From the NCBI GenBank assembly GCA_023419605.1, contig JAEZXR010000086.1, positions 62,001-126,000 of the forward strand: a stretch of 64,000 bases of DNA, written 5' to 3'. Shown one piece after another: positions 1 to 7,770 of the stretch. The translations under genes were made by a program, and so were the position numbers. A model generated the notes under the pieces. The model saw only the letters and a program-made list of their open reading frames with translations, was not told the origin of the DNA and ran no database searches. How positions within the stretch are numbered: position 1 is the stretch's first letter; each line of letters begins with the position of its first letter. Source of the stretch: Bacillota bacterium. Lineage in GTDB: Bacteria; Bacillota; Clostridia; Acetivibrionales; JAEZXR01.

Positions 1-2735
1 TTATAGAAACATCAAGAAGGCTGGTTTCAGAATTGAGCGATGCCAATGGATGGAATACCGGTAATCGGTTTGTTGTACTGGATATGGACAATGATGGCAA
101 AGAAGAGCTTTTGTCCAGGTACTCCTGGGGACAGTTTGGAATCTGGAAGTCTGATGGGACCAATCTTATCACATCAGGAACAAGCTACGGGGATGAGGAC
201 TACACCGACGCTTTAGGCTGGAATACAGGACATCGATTCTTTGCCATGGATATAAATGGAGATCATAAGGATGACCTTATCGCCAGATATGCAGATGGAA
301 GCTTTGTGTACCACATGTCCACAGGAACAACCTTCCAGCGGCAGGGGGGAATATTAAGTCCGGCCCAGATTACAGCTTCCGCCAAATATACAGCCTCCGG
401 GCAATATATCAGTGAACTGACGGATACCTTTGGGCAAAAGGAGAAATATGAATATGATGAAACCTATAATCGGCTGACAAAAACAATCGATGTGAACCAA
501 AAGGAAACAATCTACAGCTATGATATACTAAACCGTTTGACGAAAACGGAAAGTACTGTAAATGGACAGATTGTATCTGTTGAAAATGCCTATGAAAAAG
601 ACCGGCTTACGTCAATGACTAAAAATGGCTTTGGATATTTTTATGGATATGATTCTCTAGGGAACAATACAACTGTATCTGTGGGAAATGCAGCCAATTC
701 AGTGCTTCTCACCAGGAACAACTACGAAACCTATAACGGAGTTTACAGCACAGGCATACTGAAGGATTCAGAGTACCAAAACGGGCAGAAGGTGGGATTC
801 ACCTATGACAGCCTTTATAGAGTGATCGCGAAAACGGCAAACGGCGTGGATAAATTCCGGTATGAATATGATAACGCCGGAAATCTGGGATATAAAAAGG
901 ACCTGGTCAATAACGTAGACTTCCGGTATATCTATGACCTGGCTAACCGATTGATCCAGGTGAAGGATACTCGTGGAAATCAGGTGAAGTATGAGTATGA
1001 CGCCAATAACAACATTAGCATGGTATCCGAAAATCTAGGCGGAACGAAGTATGATACGGCGTACACCTATGATAAGGATAACAAACTGCAGGTTATAACC
1101 TATGGTTCCAGCACCAAGACGTATAATTATGACACCCTTGCCAGACTGGTGAATACGGAAGTCAAGACAGGAACGGGATATAAGTACAACACGGCGTTCA
1201 CTTATGCACCCGGTGTGAACGGTGCTACTTCAAGCCGAATCAAAACTATGGACAACAATGGTAAGGTTATCACCTACACGTATAATGCAGCAGGAAATAT
1301 TGAAACCATTACACAAAACGGGCAGGAGATAAAGTATACCTATAATGGGTTGAACGAGGTTGTTAGGGAAGATAATGCGGTACAAAATAAAACCATCCTT
1401 TATGGTTACGACTTGAGTGGAAATATACTAAGCAAGACAGAGTATCCGTATACAACAGGTACTGTAGGAACTGCCACAAGCTCCATCAGCTACAGCTACG
1501 GTGATGCAGTATGGAAGGACAAGCTTACAAGTTACGCAGGCAAGGCGGTCACCTATGATGCCATGGGCAACCCTACGCAGTACGATGGCTACACCTTTAC
1601 CTGGGAGATGGGACGACAGTTGGCTTCCATGGCTGGGAACGGTAAGAATCTGGCCTACAAGTATAACGACAGCGGGATCCGTACAGAGAAGACCTTTAAC
1701 GGAGTGACTACGAAGTACACCTTGGAAGGGGACAAGGTTATCTATGAGACCAATGGTACGGATAAAATCCACTATACCTACAGCCGAAACGGAAGCCTGA
1801 TCAGCATGAACTTCAATGGTACGGAATACTACTACATTAAAAATGTTCAGGGTGATATAATAGGGTTATATGATGGAAATGGTTCCGAGGTTGTAACCTA
1901 CACCTATGACACGTGGGGTAAGCTGGTATCGGTTACGGGAACGCTGAAAGATACCCTGGGTGTGAAGAATCCGTACAGGTATAAAGGATATCGGTATGAC
2001 ACGGAGACAGGACTGTATTACTTGAATTCCAGGTACTATAACCCGGAATGGGGACGGTTTATCAATGCGGATGCCCTTGTAACCTTTAATGTTTTTGCTT
2101 ATGCAGATAATAACCCGGTTAATATGGTTGATTCTGATGGTTTTAAAGCTGAGTTTGATACCCCAGAACAAGAAGCACAGTATTACGAATGGAAGCAAGC
2201 GAGTAAGGGAGACAGTAAGGGCTTTATTCAAGCTTTAGGAGATTTCTATAAAGAAAAGCATACATCACCTTATAGTGCGGTGAATTATTGGAGTGGCGGT
2301 ATGCTGGATATGATTGGAGGAGCCTTTAACCCGGATAAACCTATGTCATTGGAACATTGGGCAGACTCTGCGGGAGTTGTATTGCTGGTCTTACCAGTAG
2401 GTGAGCTTCTAAGTGGAGTAGGTAATACAATGGCAAGGAGTATTTTAGGTGCTGTTGACGATGGAGCAAGGGTTGGTATTGGAGAAGTAAACTTACAGTT
2501 ATTTGCTTCAAATACGACAAATGCAGCCGCGGAAGCGAAAAGGCTTGGTTTTCAAAAAACAAACTATCGGTCTCACGGGCAAGCCGTTTTTAAAAAGGGT
2601 AGAATGTACATTACCGCAGATGTTGATGGACATAATGGAGGTATTTGGAAAGCAGCTGGTTCAGTTAAGGATTTGGGTAGTAAATCTACTAGGTGGGGAA
2701 CATATGACGCTAATTTAAATAGAATCGGAGATTGA
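1..2735 (+). CDS. Rhs/YD-repeat polymorphic toxin, 5' end outside the window
   Basis: The reading frame is open to the left edge, so the gene begins upstream; the TTG at 33 is probably internal. Visible order: about 95 residues of FG-GAP/VCBS-like repeats (LDMDNDGKEELL), then a long tract of YD repeats (YEYD, YTYNGLNEV, YDSLYRV) to about residue 640, then the Rhs core-associated block (RYYNPEWGRFINAD, NNPVNMVDSDGF) near residues 645-702, then a variable tip of about 200 residues. The tip has a hydrophobic helix (about 780-798) and ends in HGQAVFKKG, DVDGHNGGIWK, SKSTRWGTYD and LNRIGD, which look to me like the Ntox21-type RNase toxin domain. Family knowledge: Rhs shells encapsulate a C-terminal toxin cut off after the core motif. 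The toxin family is inferred by eye. The next gene is the probable immunity gene. Confidence 0.9.
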   Translation, partial: IETSRRLVSELSDANGWNTGNRFVVLDMDNDGKEELLSRYSWGQFGIWKSDGTNLITSGTSYGDEDYTDALGWNTGHRFFAMDINGDHKDDLIARYADGSFVYHMSTGTTFQRQGGILSPAQITASAKYTASGQYISELTDTFGQKEKYEYDETYNRLTKTIDVNQKETIYSYDILNRLTKTESTVNGQIVSVENAYEKDRLTSMTKNGFGYFYGYDSLGNNTTVSVGNAANSVLLTRNNYETYNGVYSTGILKDSEYQNGQKVGFTYDSLYRVIAKTANGVDKFRYEYDNAGNLGYKKDLVNNVDFRYIYDLANRLIQVKDTRGNQVKYEYDANNNISMVSENLGGTKYDTAYTYDKDNKLQVITYGSSTKTYNYDTLARLVNTEVKTGTGYKYNTAFTYAPGVNGATSSRIKTMDNNGKVITYTYNAAGNIETITQNGQEIKYTYNGLNEVVREDNAVQNKTILYGYDLSGNILSKTEYPYTTGTVGTATSSISYSYGDAVWKDKLTSYAGKAVTYDAMGNPTQYDGYTFTWEMGRQLASMAGNGKNLAYKYNDSGIRTEKTFNGVTTKYTLEGDKVIYETNGTDKIHYTYSRNGSLISMNFNGTEYYYIKNVQGDIIGLYDGNGSEVVTYTYDTWGKLVSVTGTLKDTLGVKNPYRYKGYRYDTETGLYYLNSRYYNPEWGRFINADALVTFNVFAYADNNPVNMVDSDGFKAEFDTPEQEAQYYEWKQASKGDSKGFIQALGDFYKEKHTSPYSAVNYWSGGMLDMIGGAFNPDKPMSLEHWADSAGVVLLVLPVGELLSGVGNTMARSILGAVDDGARVGIGEVNLQLFASNTTNAAAEAKRLGFQKTNYRSHGQAVFKKGRMYITADVDGHNGGIWKAAGSVKDLGSKSTRWGTYDANLNRIGD

Positions 2736-2737
2736 TT

Positions 2738-3268
2738 ATGTATAATTGGAGAATAACTAAATATAATCCCAGTAATCGAGATGCGAGTGGTAGATATAAT
2801 GTAAAAGACTGGACGTCATTTTATGATATAGGCAAAGAGTTTAATGGAGAAAAAGTTACAGTATACGACTACCTTCAAGTTGAGGAAGCATATATTAGAT
2901 CAATATTAGCATTTATTGATGCACACAATATTAATTATATGACAGTTAAAGAGTTAGAGAGGCCAGAGGAAAGCTTGCAAATTAATAGGCATACCAGCCT
3001 GTATACCAATGATATGATCAACATGTATAAAACATTAAAAGAGGATGATACTCTAAATACCACGGAAATAGAGGTTCTAAGTCGCCTTATTCTTAGAGAG
3101 CATATCTGGTGCAAACTACAACATGGGAAAACTTTGTTTGTACATTTTGGATATGACTATTATTTATACATGGGAAGTCCGGTAAAAAATGAACATGTTT
3201 TGGATATGATAAAACAACAGGGATTGTTTGTTGAGGAATTTAATTCTCCATACAATGACGAAATCTAG
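2738..3268 (+). CDS. Probable immunity protein for the Rhs toxin tip
   Basis: A soluble 176-residue protein without a signal peptide. The start ATG is chosen because GGAG lies about 8 bases upstream, inside the last codons of the Rhs gene; the toxin stop is only 2 bases before it. Position directly behind a polymorphic toxin tip, acidic character and lack of other recognisable domains are the hallmarks of an immunity gene. The N-terminus (YNWRITKYNP, WTSFYDIGK) looks like a conserved family that I cannot name. Inferred role: bind and neutralise the toxin domain in the cytoplasm of the producer and its kin. Confidence 0.7.
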   Translation: MYNWRITKYNPSNRDASGRYNVKDWTSFYDIGKEFNGEKVTVYDYLQVEEAYIRSILAFIDAHNINYMTVKELERPEESLQINRHTSLYTNDMINMYKTLKEDDTLNTTEIEVLSRLILREHIWCKLQHGKTLFVHFGYDYYLYMGSPVKNEHVLDMIKQQGLFVEEFNSPYNDEI

Positions 3269-3336
3269 AGGGGGAGCAACTAGCGCTGTTCTTTTGTCAA
3301 GGGGAGGCAGGTGGAGACTGCTGAAAAATATTTTAT

Positions 3337-3376
3337 AACTAATGCATAAAAAGAAGGACATTTATACATTAGTTAG
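3337..3376. repeat. Inverted repeat between toxin cassette genes
   Basis: TAACTAATG and CATTAGTTA face each other across about 22 bases that are themselves partly complementary (ATAAA/TTTAT). The same TAACTAATGC string recurs once more near 3491 ahead of the next small gene. Function not known; possibly a cassette-boundary repeat. Confidence 0.45.
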
Positions 3377-3407
3377 CACCAAAGAAATTAGCTGAAAAGT
3401 AAGAAGG

Positions 3408-3445
3408 GGTAATGCAATCCATTAGTGGATTGCGTTACCTTTTTT
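3408..3445 (+). terminator. Intrinsic terminator after the Rhs immunity gene
   Basis: GGTAATGCAATCC pairs with GGATTGCGTTACC across a 6-base loop (one mismatch) and is followed by six T. It closes the toxin/immunity transcription unit. Confidence 0.8.
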
Positions 3446-3533
3446 AGAGAATTTAAATTTTTCTAATAAAATTAAGTAAACATGGGGTTTTAACTAATGC
3501 GTTCTAATTTTATTGAGAACAGGGGTGAGTGTA

Positions 3534-3737
3534 ATGAAATCGGTTTTTTTACTTCAACATGGTTATGAGATGGATAAAATTGAGGAAACTAAGATTATAG
3601 GGATTTTTTCTTCAAAAGAAATTGCGGAACAGGCGCTAATAAAGCATAAATCATTACCTGGTTTTAAGGATTATCCAGATTCATTTTTTATTGATGAATA
3701 CACGCTCGACAAGAGTTATTGGGAAGAAGGATTCTAG
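3534..3737 (+). CDS. Small DUF7336-like protein, possible orphan immunity
   Basis: A 67-residue protein starting at the ATG that sits 8 bases after AGGGG. The sequence begins MKSVFLLQHGYE and contains IGIFSSKEIAEQAL, PGFKDYP and a C-terminal WEEGF, a pattern I associate with the DUF7336 family of small soluble proteins, often found near polymorphic toxin loci. Low GC like its neighbours. Located downstream of the Rhs immunity terminator, so it has its own promoter or is a displaced cassette. Role as an orphan immunity protein is inference. Confidence 0.6.
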   Translation: MKSVFLLQHGYEMDKIEETKIIGIFSSKEIAEQALIKHKSLPGFKDYPDSFFIDEYTLDKSYWEEGF

Positions 3738-3838
3738 TTTTGAACTGGTTACCAAGTATTGAGTAGCTAGTTTTTATTTAACATAATGGCAGCAAAGATA
3801 GGAGAACGATCACTATGTCTATTTAAGGAGCTAATGTT

Positions 3839-4393
3839 TTGAGAATAATAAAAAGTAAAGTAAATGATAGAATGAATATGTTAACGATAACGGACATTAA
3901 TGTTGAGGATCATCAATCTATGCAAACATTAGAAACTATAATAAAAACACTTACGAAGGGCGATGCGTATTATTTTCATTTTAAACGAGAAGATTACGAT
4001 TTTTTAACTGATGAAGAAATAAAGGTGTATAGGCGTGATGTATCAAAGTACTTTAATAAACATGGAATGTATGAAGTGAAAACAAAATTGGATGAGGGAA
4101 GATTTGAAAGCATTGCTTATTTGCCTATAGATGAAGATACTTACAGTCAAATACCAAGCTTGTGGAAGTATTTCTATAGTATTCTTTTCTTTACTCCTAA
4201 AGGCTTATATAGCTGGGAAGAATATAGAATACATTATGAAAAAGCTGTAAGTCAAAAATATGCAATAAATATAATAGAAAATAAATACTCAGATTCAGTG
4301 TTTATTAAAGGTCATGATGGGGACAATTTAATTTTTGTTTATAATAATGATTATAATCAAGATTTAATTAAAGAGATAGAGAATATTGTTTAA
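3839..4393 (+). CDS. Hypothetical protein in toxin-immunity array
   Basis: An unrecognised, acidic and aromatic-rich 184-residue cytoplasmic protein. The TTG start is supported by AAGGAG 8 bases upstream; the ATG at 3834 is out of frame and stops after two codons. It has no signal peptide or membrane segment. Visible features: a charged N-terminal half (FHFKREDYDFLTDEE) and an aromatic middle (WKYFYSILFFTPKGLYSWEEY). AT-rich codon use matches the preceding Rhs-linked genes. I infer an orphan immunity gene by position only. Confidence 0.5.
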   Translation: MRIIKSKVNDRMNMLTITDINVEDHQSMQTLETIIKTLTKGDAYYFHFKREDYDFLTDEEIKVYRRDVSKYFNKHGMYEVKTKLDEGRFESIAYLPIDEDTYSQIPSLWKYFYSILFFTPKGLYSWEEYRIHYEKAVSQKYAINIIENKYSDSVFIKGHDGDNLIFVYNNDYNQDLIKEIENIV

Positions 4394-4411
4394 ATGTTGT
4401 AACACAGTTTT

Positions 4412-4456
4412 GGAGGAAGCAAGGGGAGCATATCAGAATTCTCTTGCTTCCTTTTT
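4412..4456 (+). terminator. Intrinsic terminator after the hypothetical gene
   Basis: GGAAGCAAGGGGAG and CTCTTGCTTCC form a stem around a 12-base loop, followed by TTTTT. Confidence 0.75.
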
Positions 4457-4459
4457 CGC

Positions 4460-4590
4460 AATATGCCCGGCATCGGTTCAACCTAAAGGGTGAAGTCCCG
4501 AGTGCGGGTGGATAGTGCCAAGCACATACTCAAGAAAAAGGGTGCTTCTAGTCATACTATCAGAAATAGTCGGATGCTAAAAACAAAGGA
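4460..4590 (+). other. Structured non-coding stretch, possibly group II intron remnant
   Basis: No ORF. Short hairpins are visible: CCCG/CGGG near 4497-4509 and ACTAT/ATAGT near 4555-4570. The phrase GGGTGAAGTCCCG followed by AGTGCC and AAAGGGTGCTTCTAG recalls the 5' domain of bacterial group II introns, but no reverse transcriptase gene or domain V hairpin is present. The identification is weak. Confidence 0.25.
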
Positions 4591-4596
4591 GTAAAT

Positions 4597-4857
4597 ATGC
4601 GGAGAAATAATTTAGTATATTATGCAATTTTCAGTTATGACGATGATGGTATATCGATATACTTTCCAGATTTACCCGGTTGTATATCCTGCGGTTATAC
4701 AACTGAGGAGGCTATGAGGATGGCTAAAGATGCATTAGAACTTTACCTTGAGGGTATACCGGAAAATATGCTTCCTATGCCAAGTAAGTTAAATGAAATC
4801 AAAACTAATTCACCAAATGAAAGAGTTGTTCCCATTAAAGTTCAATTTTATAAATAA
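4597..4857 (+). CDS. HicB-like antitoxin-family protein, orphan
   Basis: 86 residues with the HicB fold signature: YYAIFSYDDDGISIYFPDLPGC, then a GYTTEEAMRMAKDALELYL helix. HicB proteins normally neutralise the HicA mRNA interferase, either by a degenerate RNase H-like fold alone or with a C-terminal DNA-binding helix. Here there is no C-terminal DNA-binding domain and no hicA-sized ORF on either side (4394-4596, 4858-4989). The start has AAAGGAG upstream. It sits among likely immunity cassettes, so it may be an orphan antitoxin. Confidence 0.7.
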   Translation: MRRNNLVYYAIFSYDDDGISIYFPDLPGCISCGYTTEEAMRMAKDALELYLEGIPENMLPMPSKLNEIKTNSPNERVVPIKVQFYK

Positions 4858-4989
4858 AGGATATAGGATAAGTTGGGATAATCCTATTGAAGATTTTGTT
4901 GTATATGCCAATTAAAAGTAAATGGATCATATCATATGACCTTAATAATAATCTTTTTGAGAAAGCTAAAGTAAAATAAAGGAGGAATC

Positions 4990-5484
4990 ATGAATTTAAA
5001 TATATTAGAAGAAAGTATTGAAAATAATGACTTTGAGCATGCTTTAAGTATTATAGCTGAGATTGGAAGAAATAAATATAAAGAAGCGGTTCCGGTTTTA
5101 ATTAAATATCTTCAAAGTACAGATAATAATACATTGAGAAATGAAATTGCTATGGCATTGTCGGATATCGGTAGTGCGGAAGCTGTTGAACCAATAGTTA
5201 ATATGATAAGGAACCCCAAAACAATGGGAAATAGGGGAACTTTATTGTATGCTTTAGAAGCATTTGATTATTCAGAATATCTCGAATTATTTATTGATTT
5301 ATTGTTAAACGAAGATAATTTTGAAGTGAGCAGACAGGCGTTATTATTAGTTGAATCTATTGTAAAGGATATACCAAATGAAATAAAGCAAGAATACGTC
5401 GGAAAAATAACAGGAGAAATTGAAAGTTTGCAGGACAAAATTGATTTCCTATCGGAGTCATTAGATGTATTGATGATGGAGTGA
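4990..5484 (+). CDS. HEAT-repeat protein
   Basis: 164 residues made of helical repeats: YKEAVPVLIKYLQSTDN, LRNEIAMALSDIGSAEAVEPIVN and EVSRQALLLVESIV are HEAT-type hairpins covering residues 15-125. No enzyme motif. AAAGGAGG lies 8 bases before the ATG. HEAT-repeat proteins of this size occur as immunity proteins or scaffolds in Rhs/WapA loci; that role is inferred only from the neighbourhood. The AT-rich composition matches the island and changes abruptly in the next gene. Confidence 0.65.
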   Translation: MNLNILEESIENNDFEHALSIIAEIGRNKYKEAVPVLIKYLQSTDNNTLRNEIAMALSDIGSAEAVEPIVNMIRNPKTMGNRGTLLYALEAFDYSEYLELFIDLLLNEDNFEVSRQALLLVESIVKDIPNEIKQEYVGKITGEIESLQDKIDFLSESLDVLMME

Positions 5485-5693
5485 TGTATTTATAATTTCT
5501 ATGGTAAAACTTAATTTACTTTATGCGTCAATCTATATAACTAAATCCCCTGCACGTGTTATATAAGTGTGTTAAATCATCCATACAAGTAAAGAAAAAT
5601 TATTTTTCTCGAGACTGCTATATGAAATATAAAATGGCCGTGTTACGAATAAAATTTAAATAAATATAAAATTTTCTTTCCACTTATAAGGAT

Positions 5694-6203
5694 GTGATAA
5701 GGGTGCAACATAACGAGTTTCATACCGTTCGGGGGTATCAACTGCTGAAGCAGGAAGAAAAGCTTCTGACTTCTGCTATGGAAGATTATCTGGAAATGAT
5801 CTACAGAAACATCCAGAAAGAAAGATATATGCGCATTAACACGCTTTCGGAGCTGCTCAATGTAAAGCCTTCGTCTGCCACCAAGATGGTCCAGAAGCTC
5901 ACAGAACTGGGGTTGCTGGATTATAAGAAGTATGGCATTATCTTTTTGACCGAAAGCGGGAAAAACTTAGGTAAATTCCTTCTGGAACGGCACAATATCA
6001 TTGAAAAATTCCTTGAAAGCATGGGGATCAATGAGAATCTGTTGATAGAAACAGAATTGATCGAGCATAACGTGAGCGCCAATACGCTGAAAAGTATCGA
6101 TCAGTTAAATAAATTTTTTGAGGCGCATCCGGAAGTTGTTAAAGAGTTTGAGAAATTCAAAACAGCAGGCTATTCCACTGAGGACCCTCTCCCGACGGAA
6201 TAG
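5694..6203 (+). CDS. MntR/DtxR-family metal-dependent repressor
   Basis: N-terminal winged helix with MEDYLEMIYRNI and PSSATKMVQKLTELGLLDY, followed by a dimerisation helix (LLERHNIIEKFLESMGI) and IEHNVSANTLKSIDQL. The metal ligands of Bacillus subtilis MntR (Asp and Glu of the first helix, His of ERH, and the E..EH set) all have counterparts, so it probably binds Mn2+ or Fe2+. About 30 extra N-terminal residues precede MEDYLE compared with MntR. There is no C-terminal SH3 domain, as in MntR. The start could be GTG 5694 or GTG 5703. It converges on a tiny membrane-peptide gene. Confidence 0.8.
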   Translation: MIRVQHNEFHTVRGYQLLKQEEKLLTSAMEDYLEMIYRNIQKERYMRINTLSELLNVKPSSATKMVQKLTELGLLDYKKYGIIFLTESGKNLGKFLLERHNIIEKFLESMGINENLLIETELIEHNVSANTLKSIDQLNKFFEAHPEVVKEFEKFKTAGYSTEDPLPTE

Positions 6204-6215
6204 CCTTTGACTCTG

Positions 6216-6293
6216 TTATGCACCGATAAAGAAACTTGCTATTGCAAGAATTATGATCAAAGCACCGGTAATGCCTTTTGCAATGCCTTTCAT
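6216..6293 (-). CDS. 25-residue single-span membrane peptide
   Basis: The peptide starts MKGIAKGITGALIIILA and ends FFIGA: a short basic N-terminus, then one hydrophobic helix with nothing after it. It is preceded by an excellent ribosome binding site (GAGGTG, 7-base spacer, + strand 6301-6308), which is the main evidence that it is real. Its 3' end lies 12 bases from the 3' end of the DtxR-type regulator on the other strand. I do not recognise the family. Possible roles: a transporter-modulating small protein, as known for small proteins near metal-homeostasis genes, or a leaderless toxin; both are speculation. Confidence 0.5.
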   Translation of the reverse strand: MKGIAKGITGALIIILAIASFFIGA

Positions 6294-6345
6294 TTTTATA
6301 CACCTCTTTTTCGTTCACTGTAAACAATATTTATTTAAGTACATA

Positions 6346-6374
6346 AGCCATGAGAAAAAGATTTTCCTATGGCT
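6346..6374. repeat. Inverted repeat upstream of the membrane peptide
   Basis: AGCCATGAGAAAA and TTTTCCTATGGCT form a near-perfect 29-base palindrome (one mismatched pair). It lies about 55 bases upstream of the 25-residue peptide gene (minus strand) and is a candidate operator. The rest of the 6294-6623 gap shows no gene. Confidence 0.45.
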
Positions 6375-6603
6375 AATATATGAATGGTTGACAGAATGTG
6401 TTCCATTAATTCTTTTCCAGCAGGAGGAAAATGCCTGGCGGAAAAGATTCCCAGGGCCTTATGGTTGAAATGGAATATTAGCAGAGCACCAAGAGCCGCA
6501 CGAGACTCATCCATAAAGCCTCATGCGATTCCTGGTCGCAGAAAAGCATGTTGAATTCATCATTGACAGTGGCATAATGAACTGCTAGAATATAGACATA
6601 AAC

Positions 6604-6612
6604 AAAACGTTT
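6604..6612. promoter_or_regulatory. Half-conserved LacI-type operator before the LacI gene
   Basis: AAAACGTTT, a CG-centred core identical to the centre of the perfect operator at 7687-7706, lies 12 bases before the regulator's start codon. This suggests autoregulation. Confidence 0.45.
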
Positions 6613-6623
6613 CGCGCTGGGGG

Positions 6624-7640
6624 ATGGTTTACATAGCGGCAACAATAAAAGATGTGGCAAAATATACCGGTTTATCCATTGCTACCATATCCAAGTACAT
6701 CAATGGTGGGAATGTGCTGGAGCAGAACAGGGTACGGATCGAGGCGGCGATAAAAGCCCTTGATTTCAAGGTCAATGAAATTGCCAGGGGTCTGAAAACC
6801 AATAAAACCATGACCATTGGCGTGCTGATTCCAAGCCTTGAAAGCATTTTTTTCACAACCATTGTTTCCTATATCGAGAACATACTATTACAAAATGGGT
6901 ACAGCACCATTATTTCCGATTACAGGCAGGATTCCGACCTGGAGAACAGTAAATTCGATTTTCTTATCAATAAAGCCGTAGACGGTATTATCGTAATGCC
7001 TTTGGGCATTGATGAAGACAGGATTGCAAAGGCTCTTGAAAGGAACGTCCCGGTGGTATTGATTGACCGGGCCATCAAGGGGCTGGACTGTGATGTGGTG
7101 CTGGTAGATAATCTGAATGCTTCCTATAATGCAGTGGAGCACCTGATTACAAAAGGACACAAAAGGGTTGGCATTATTTGTGGGCCCCAGAACATTTATA
7201 CGGCGCAAGAGCGTTTGACAGGGTATTTCAGGGTATATGAGGATTATCACCTTCAGGTAGACGAGAGACTTATAAAATACGGGGATTATGAAGTAGAGAG
7301 CGGCTATCGGCTTCTAAATGAACTGTTGGACAGCTCGAATCCTCCAACGGCAGTGTTTGTTACCAATTACGAGATGACCCTGGGAGCCATTATGGCTCTC
7401 AATGAAAGGAATATAAAAGTTCCGGAGGAACTTTCCTTTATCGGATTCGACAACATACAACTGGCAAAGGTAGTTAAACCCTCCCTGTCTGTTGTGGTGC
7501 AGCCCATGCAGCAAATTGGGGAGGCTGCGGCCAATGTACTGTTAAAAAGGTTGAAGGGGGACATGAGCAATTCACCTGCCATGTTCAGGCTAAAGACGGA
7601 ATTGCTGCAGAATGCCTCTGTTTCTGAGGTGTCCGGATAA
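6624..7640 (+). CDS. LacI-family transcriptional regulator
   Basis: Helix-turn-helix with hinge at residues 6-60 (TIKDVAKYTGLSIATISKYINGG, VNEIARGLKTNKT), followed by a periplasmic-binding-protein-like sugar sensor domain (TIGVLIPSLES, GIIVMPLG, DVVLVDN, GHKRVGIICG, SFIGFDN). 338 residues is the usual length. The start ATG has GGGGG very close by, so translation may be weak. It precedes a sugar-oxidation cluster and a perfect CG-centred palindrome at 7687-7706. The likely role is a repressor released by a deoxyhexose or related sugar; the effector is inferred from the FucU neighbour. Confidence 0.9.
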   Translation: MVYIAATIKDVAKYTGLSIATISKYINGGNVLEQNRVRIEAAIKALDFKVNEIARGLKTNKTMTIGVLIPSLESIFFTTIVSYIENILLQNGYSTIISDYRQDSDLENSKFDFLINKAVDGIIVMPLGIDEDRIAKALERNVPVVLIDRAIKGLDCDVVLVDNLNASYNAVEHLITKGHKRVGIICGPQNIYTAQERLTGYFRVYEDYHLQVDERLIKYGDYEVESGYRLLNELLDSSNPPTAVFVTNYEMTLGAIMALNERNIKVPEELSFIGFDNIQLAKVVKPSLSVVVQPMQQIGEAAANVLLKRLKGDMSNSPAMFRLKTELLQNASVSEVSG

Positions 7641-7686
7641 TGGGTGAATTGGACTGTGATGCCAAAGATCAAACTTATTAGCTATT

Positions 7687-7706
7687 AAAGCTAAACGTTT
7701 AGCTTT
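7687..7706. promoter_or_regulatory. LacI-type operator, 20-bp perfect palindrome
   Basis: AAAGCTAAAC and its exact complement meet at a central CG, the classic LacI/GalR operator symmetry. It lies between the regulator and fucU, 65 bases before the fucU start. A second, degenerate AAAACGATTAAAAG follows at about 7723. Similar in style to CcpA cre sites, but the perfect symmetry favours the local regulator. Confidence 0.75.
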
Positions 7707-7770
7707 ATATAAAAAACAATAACAAAACGATTAAAAGTTGACAGGGCATAGCCCGGAAAGGAAGGATTTT

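Noticed and set aside
7687..7706. CcpA cre site
   Set aside because: The core is compatible, but perfect symmetry and position next to a LacI gene make a local operator more likely.
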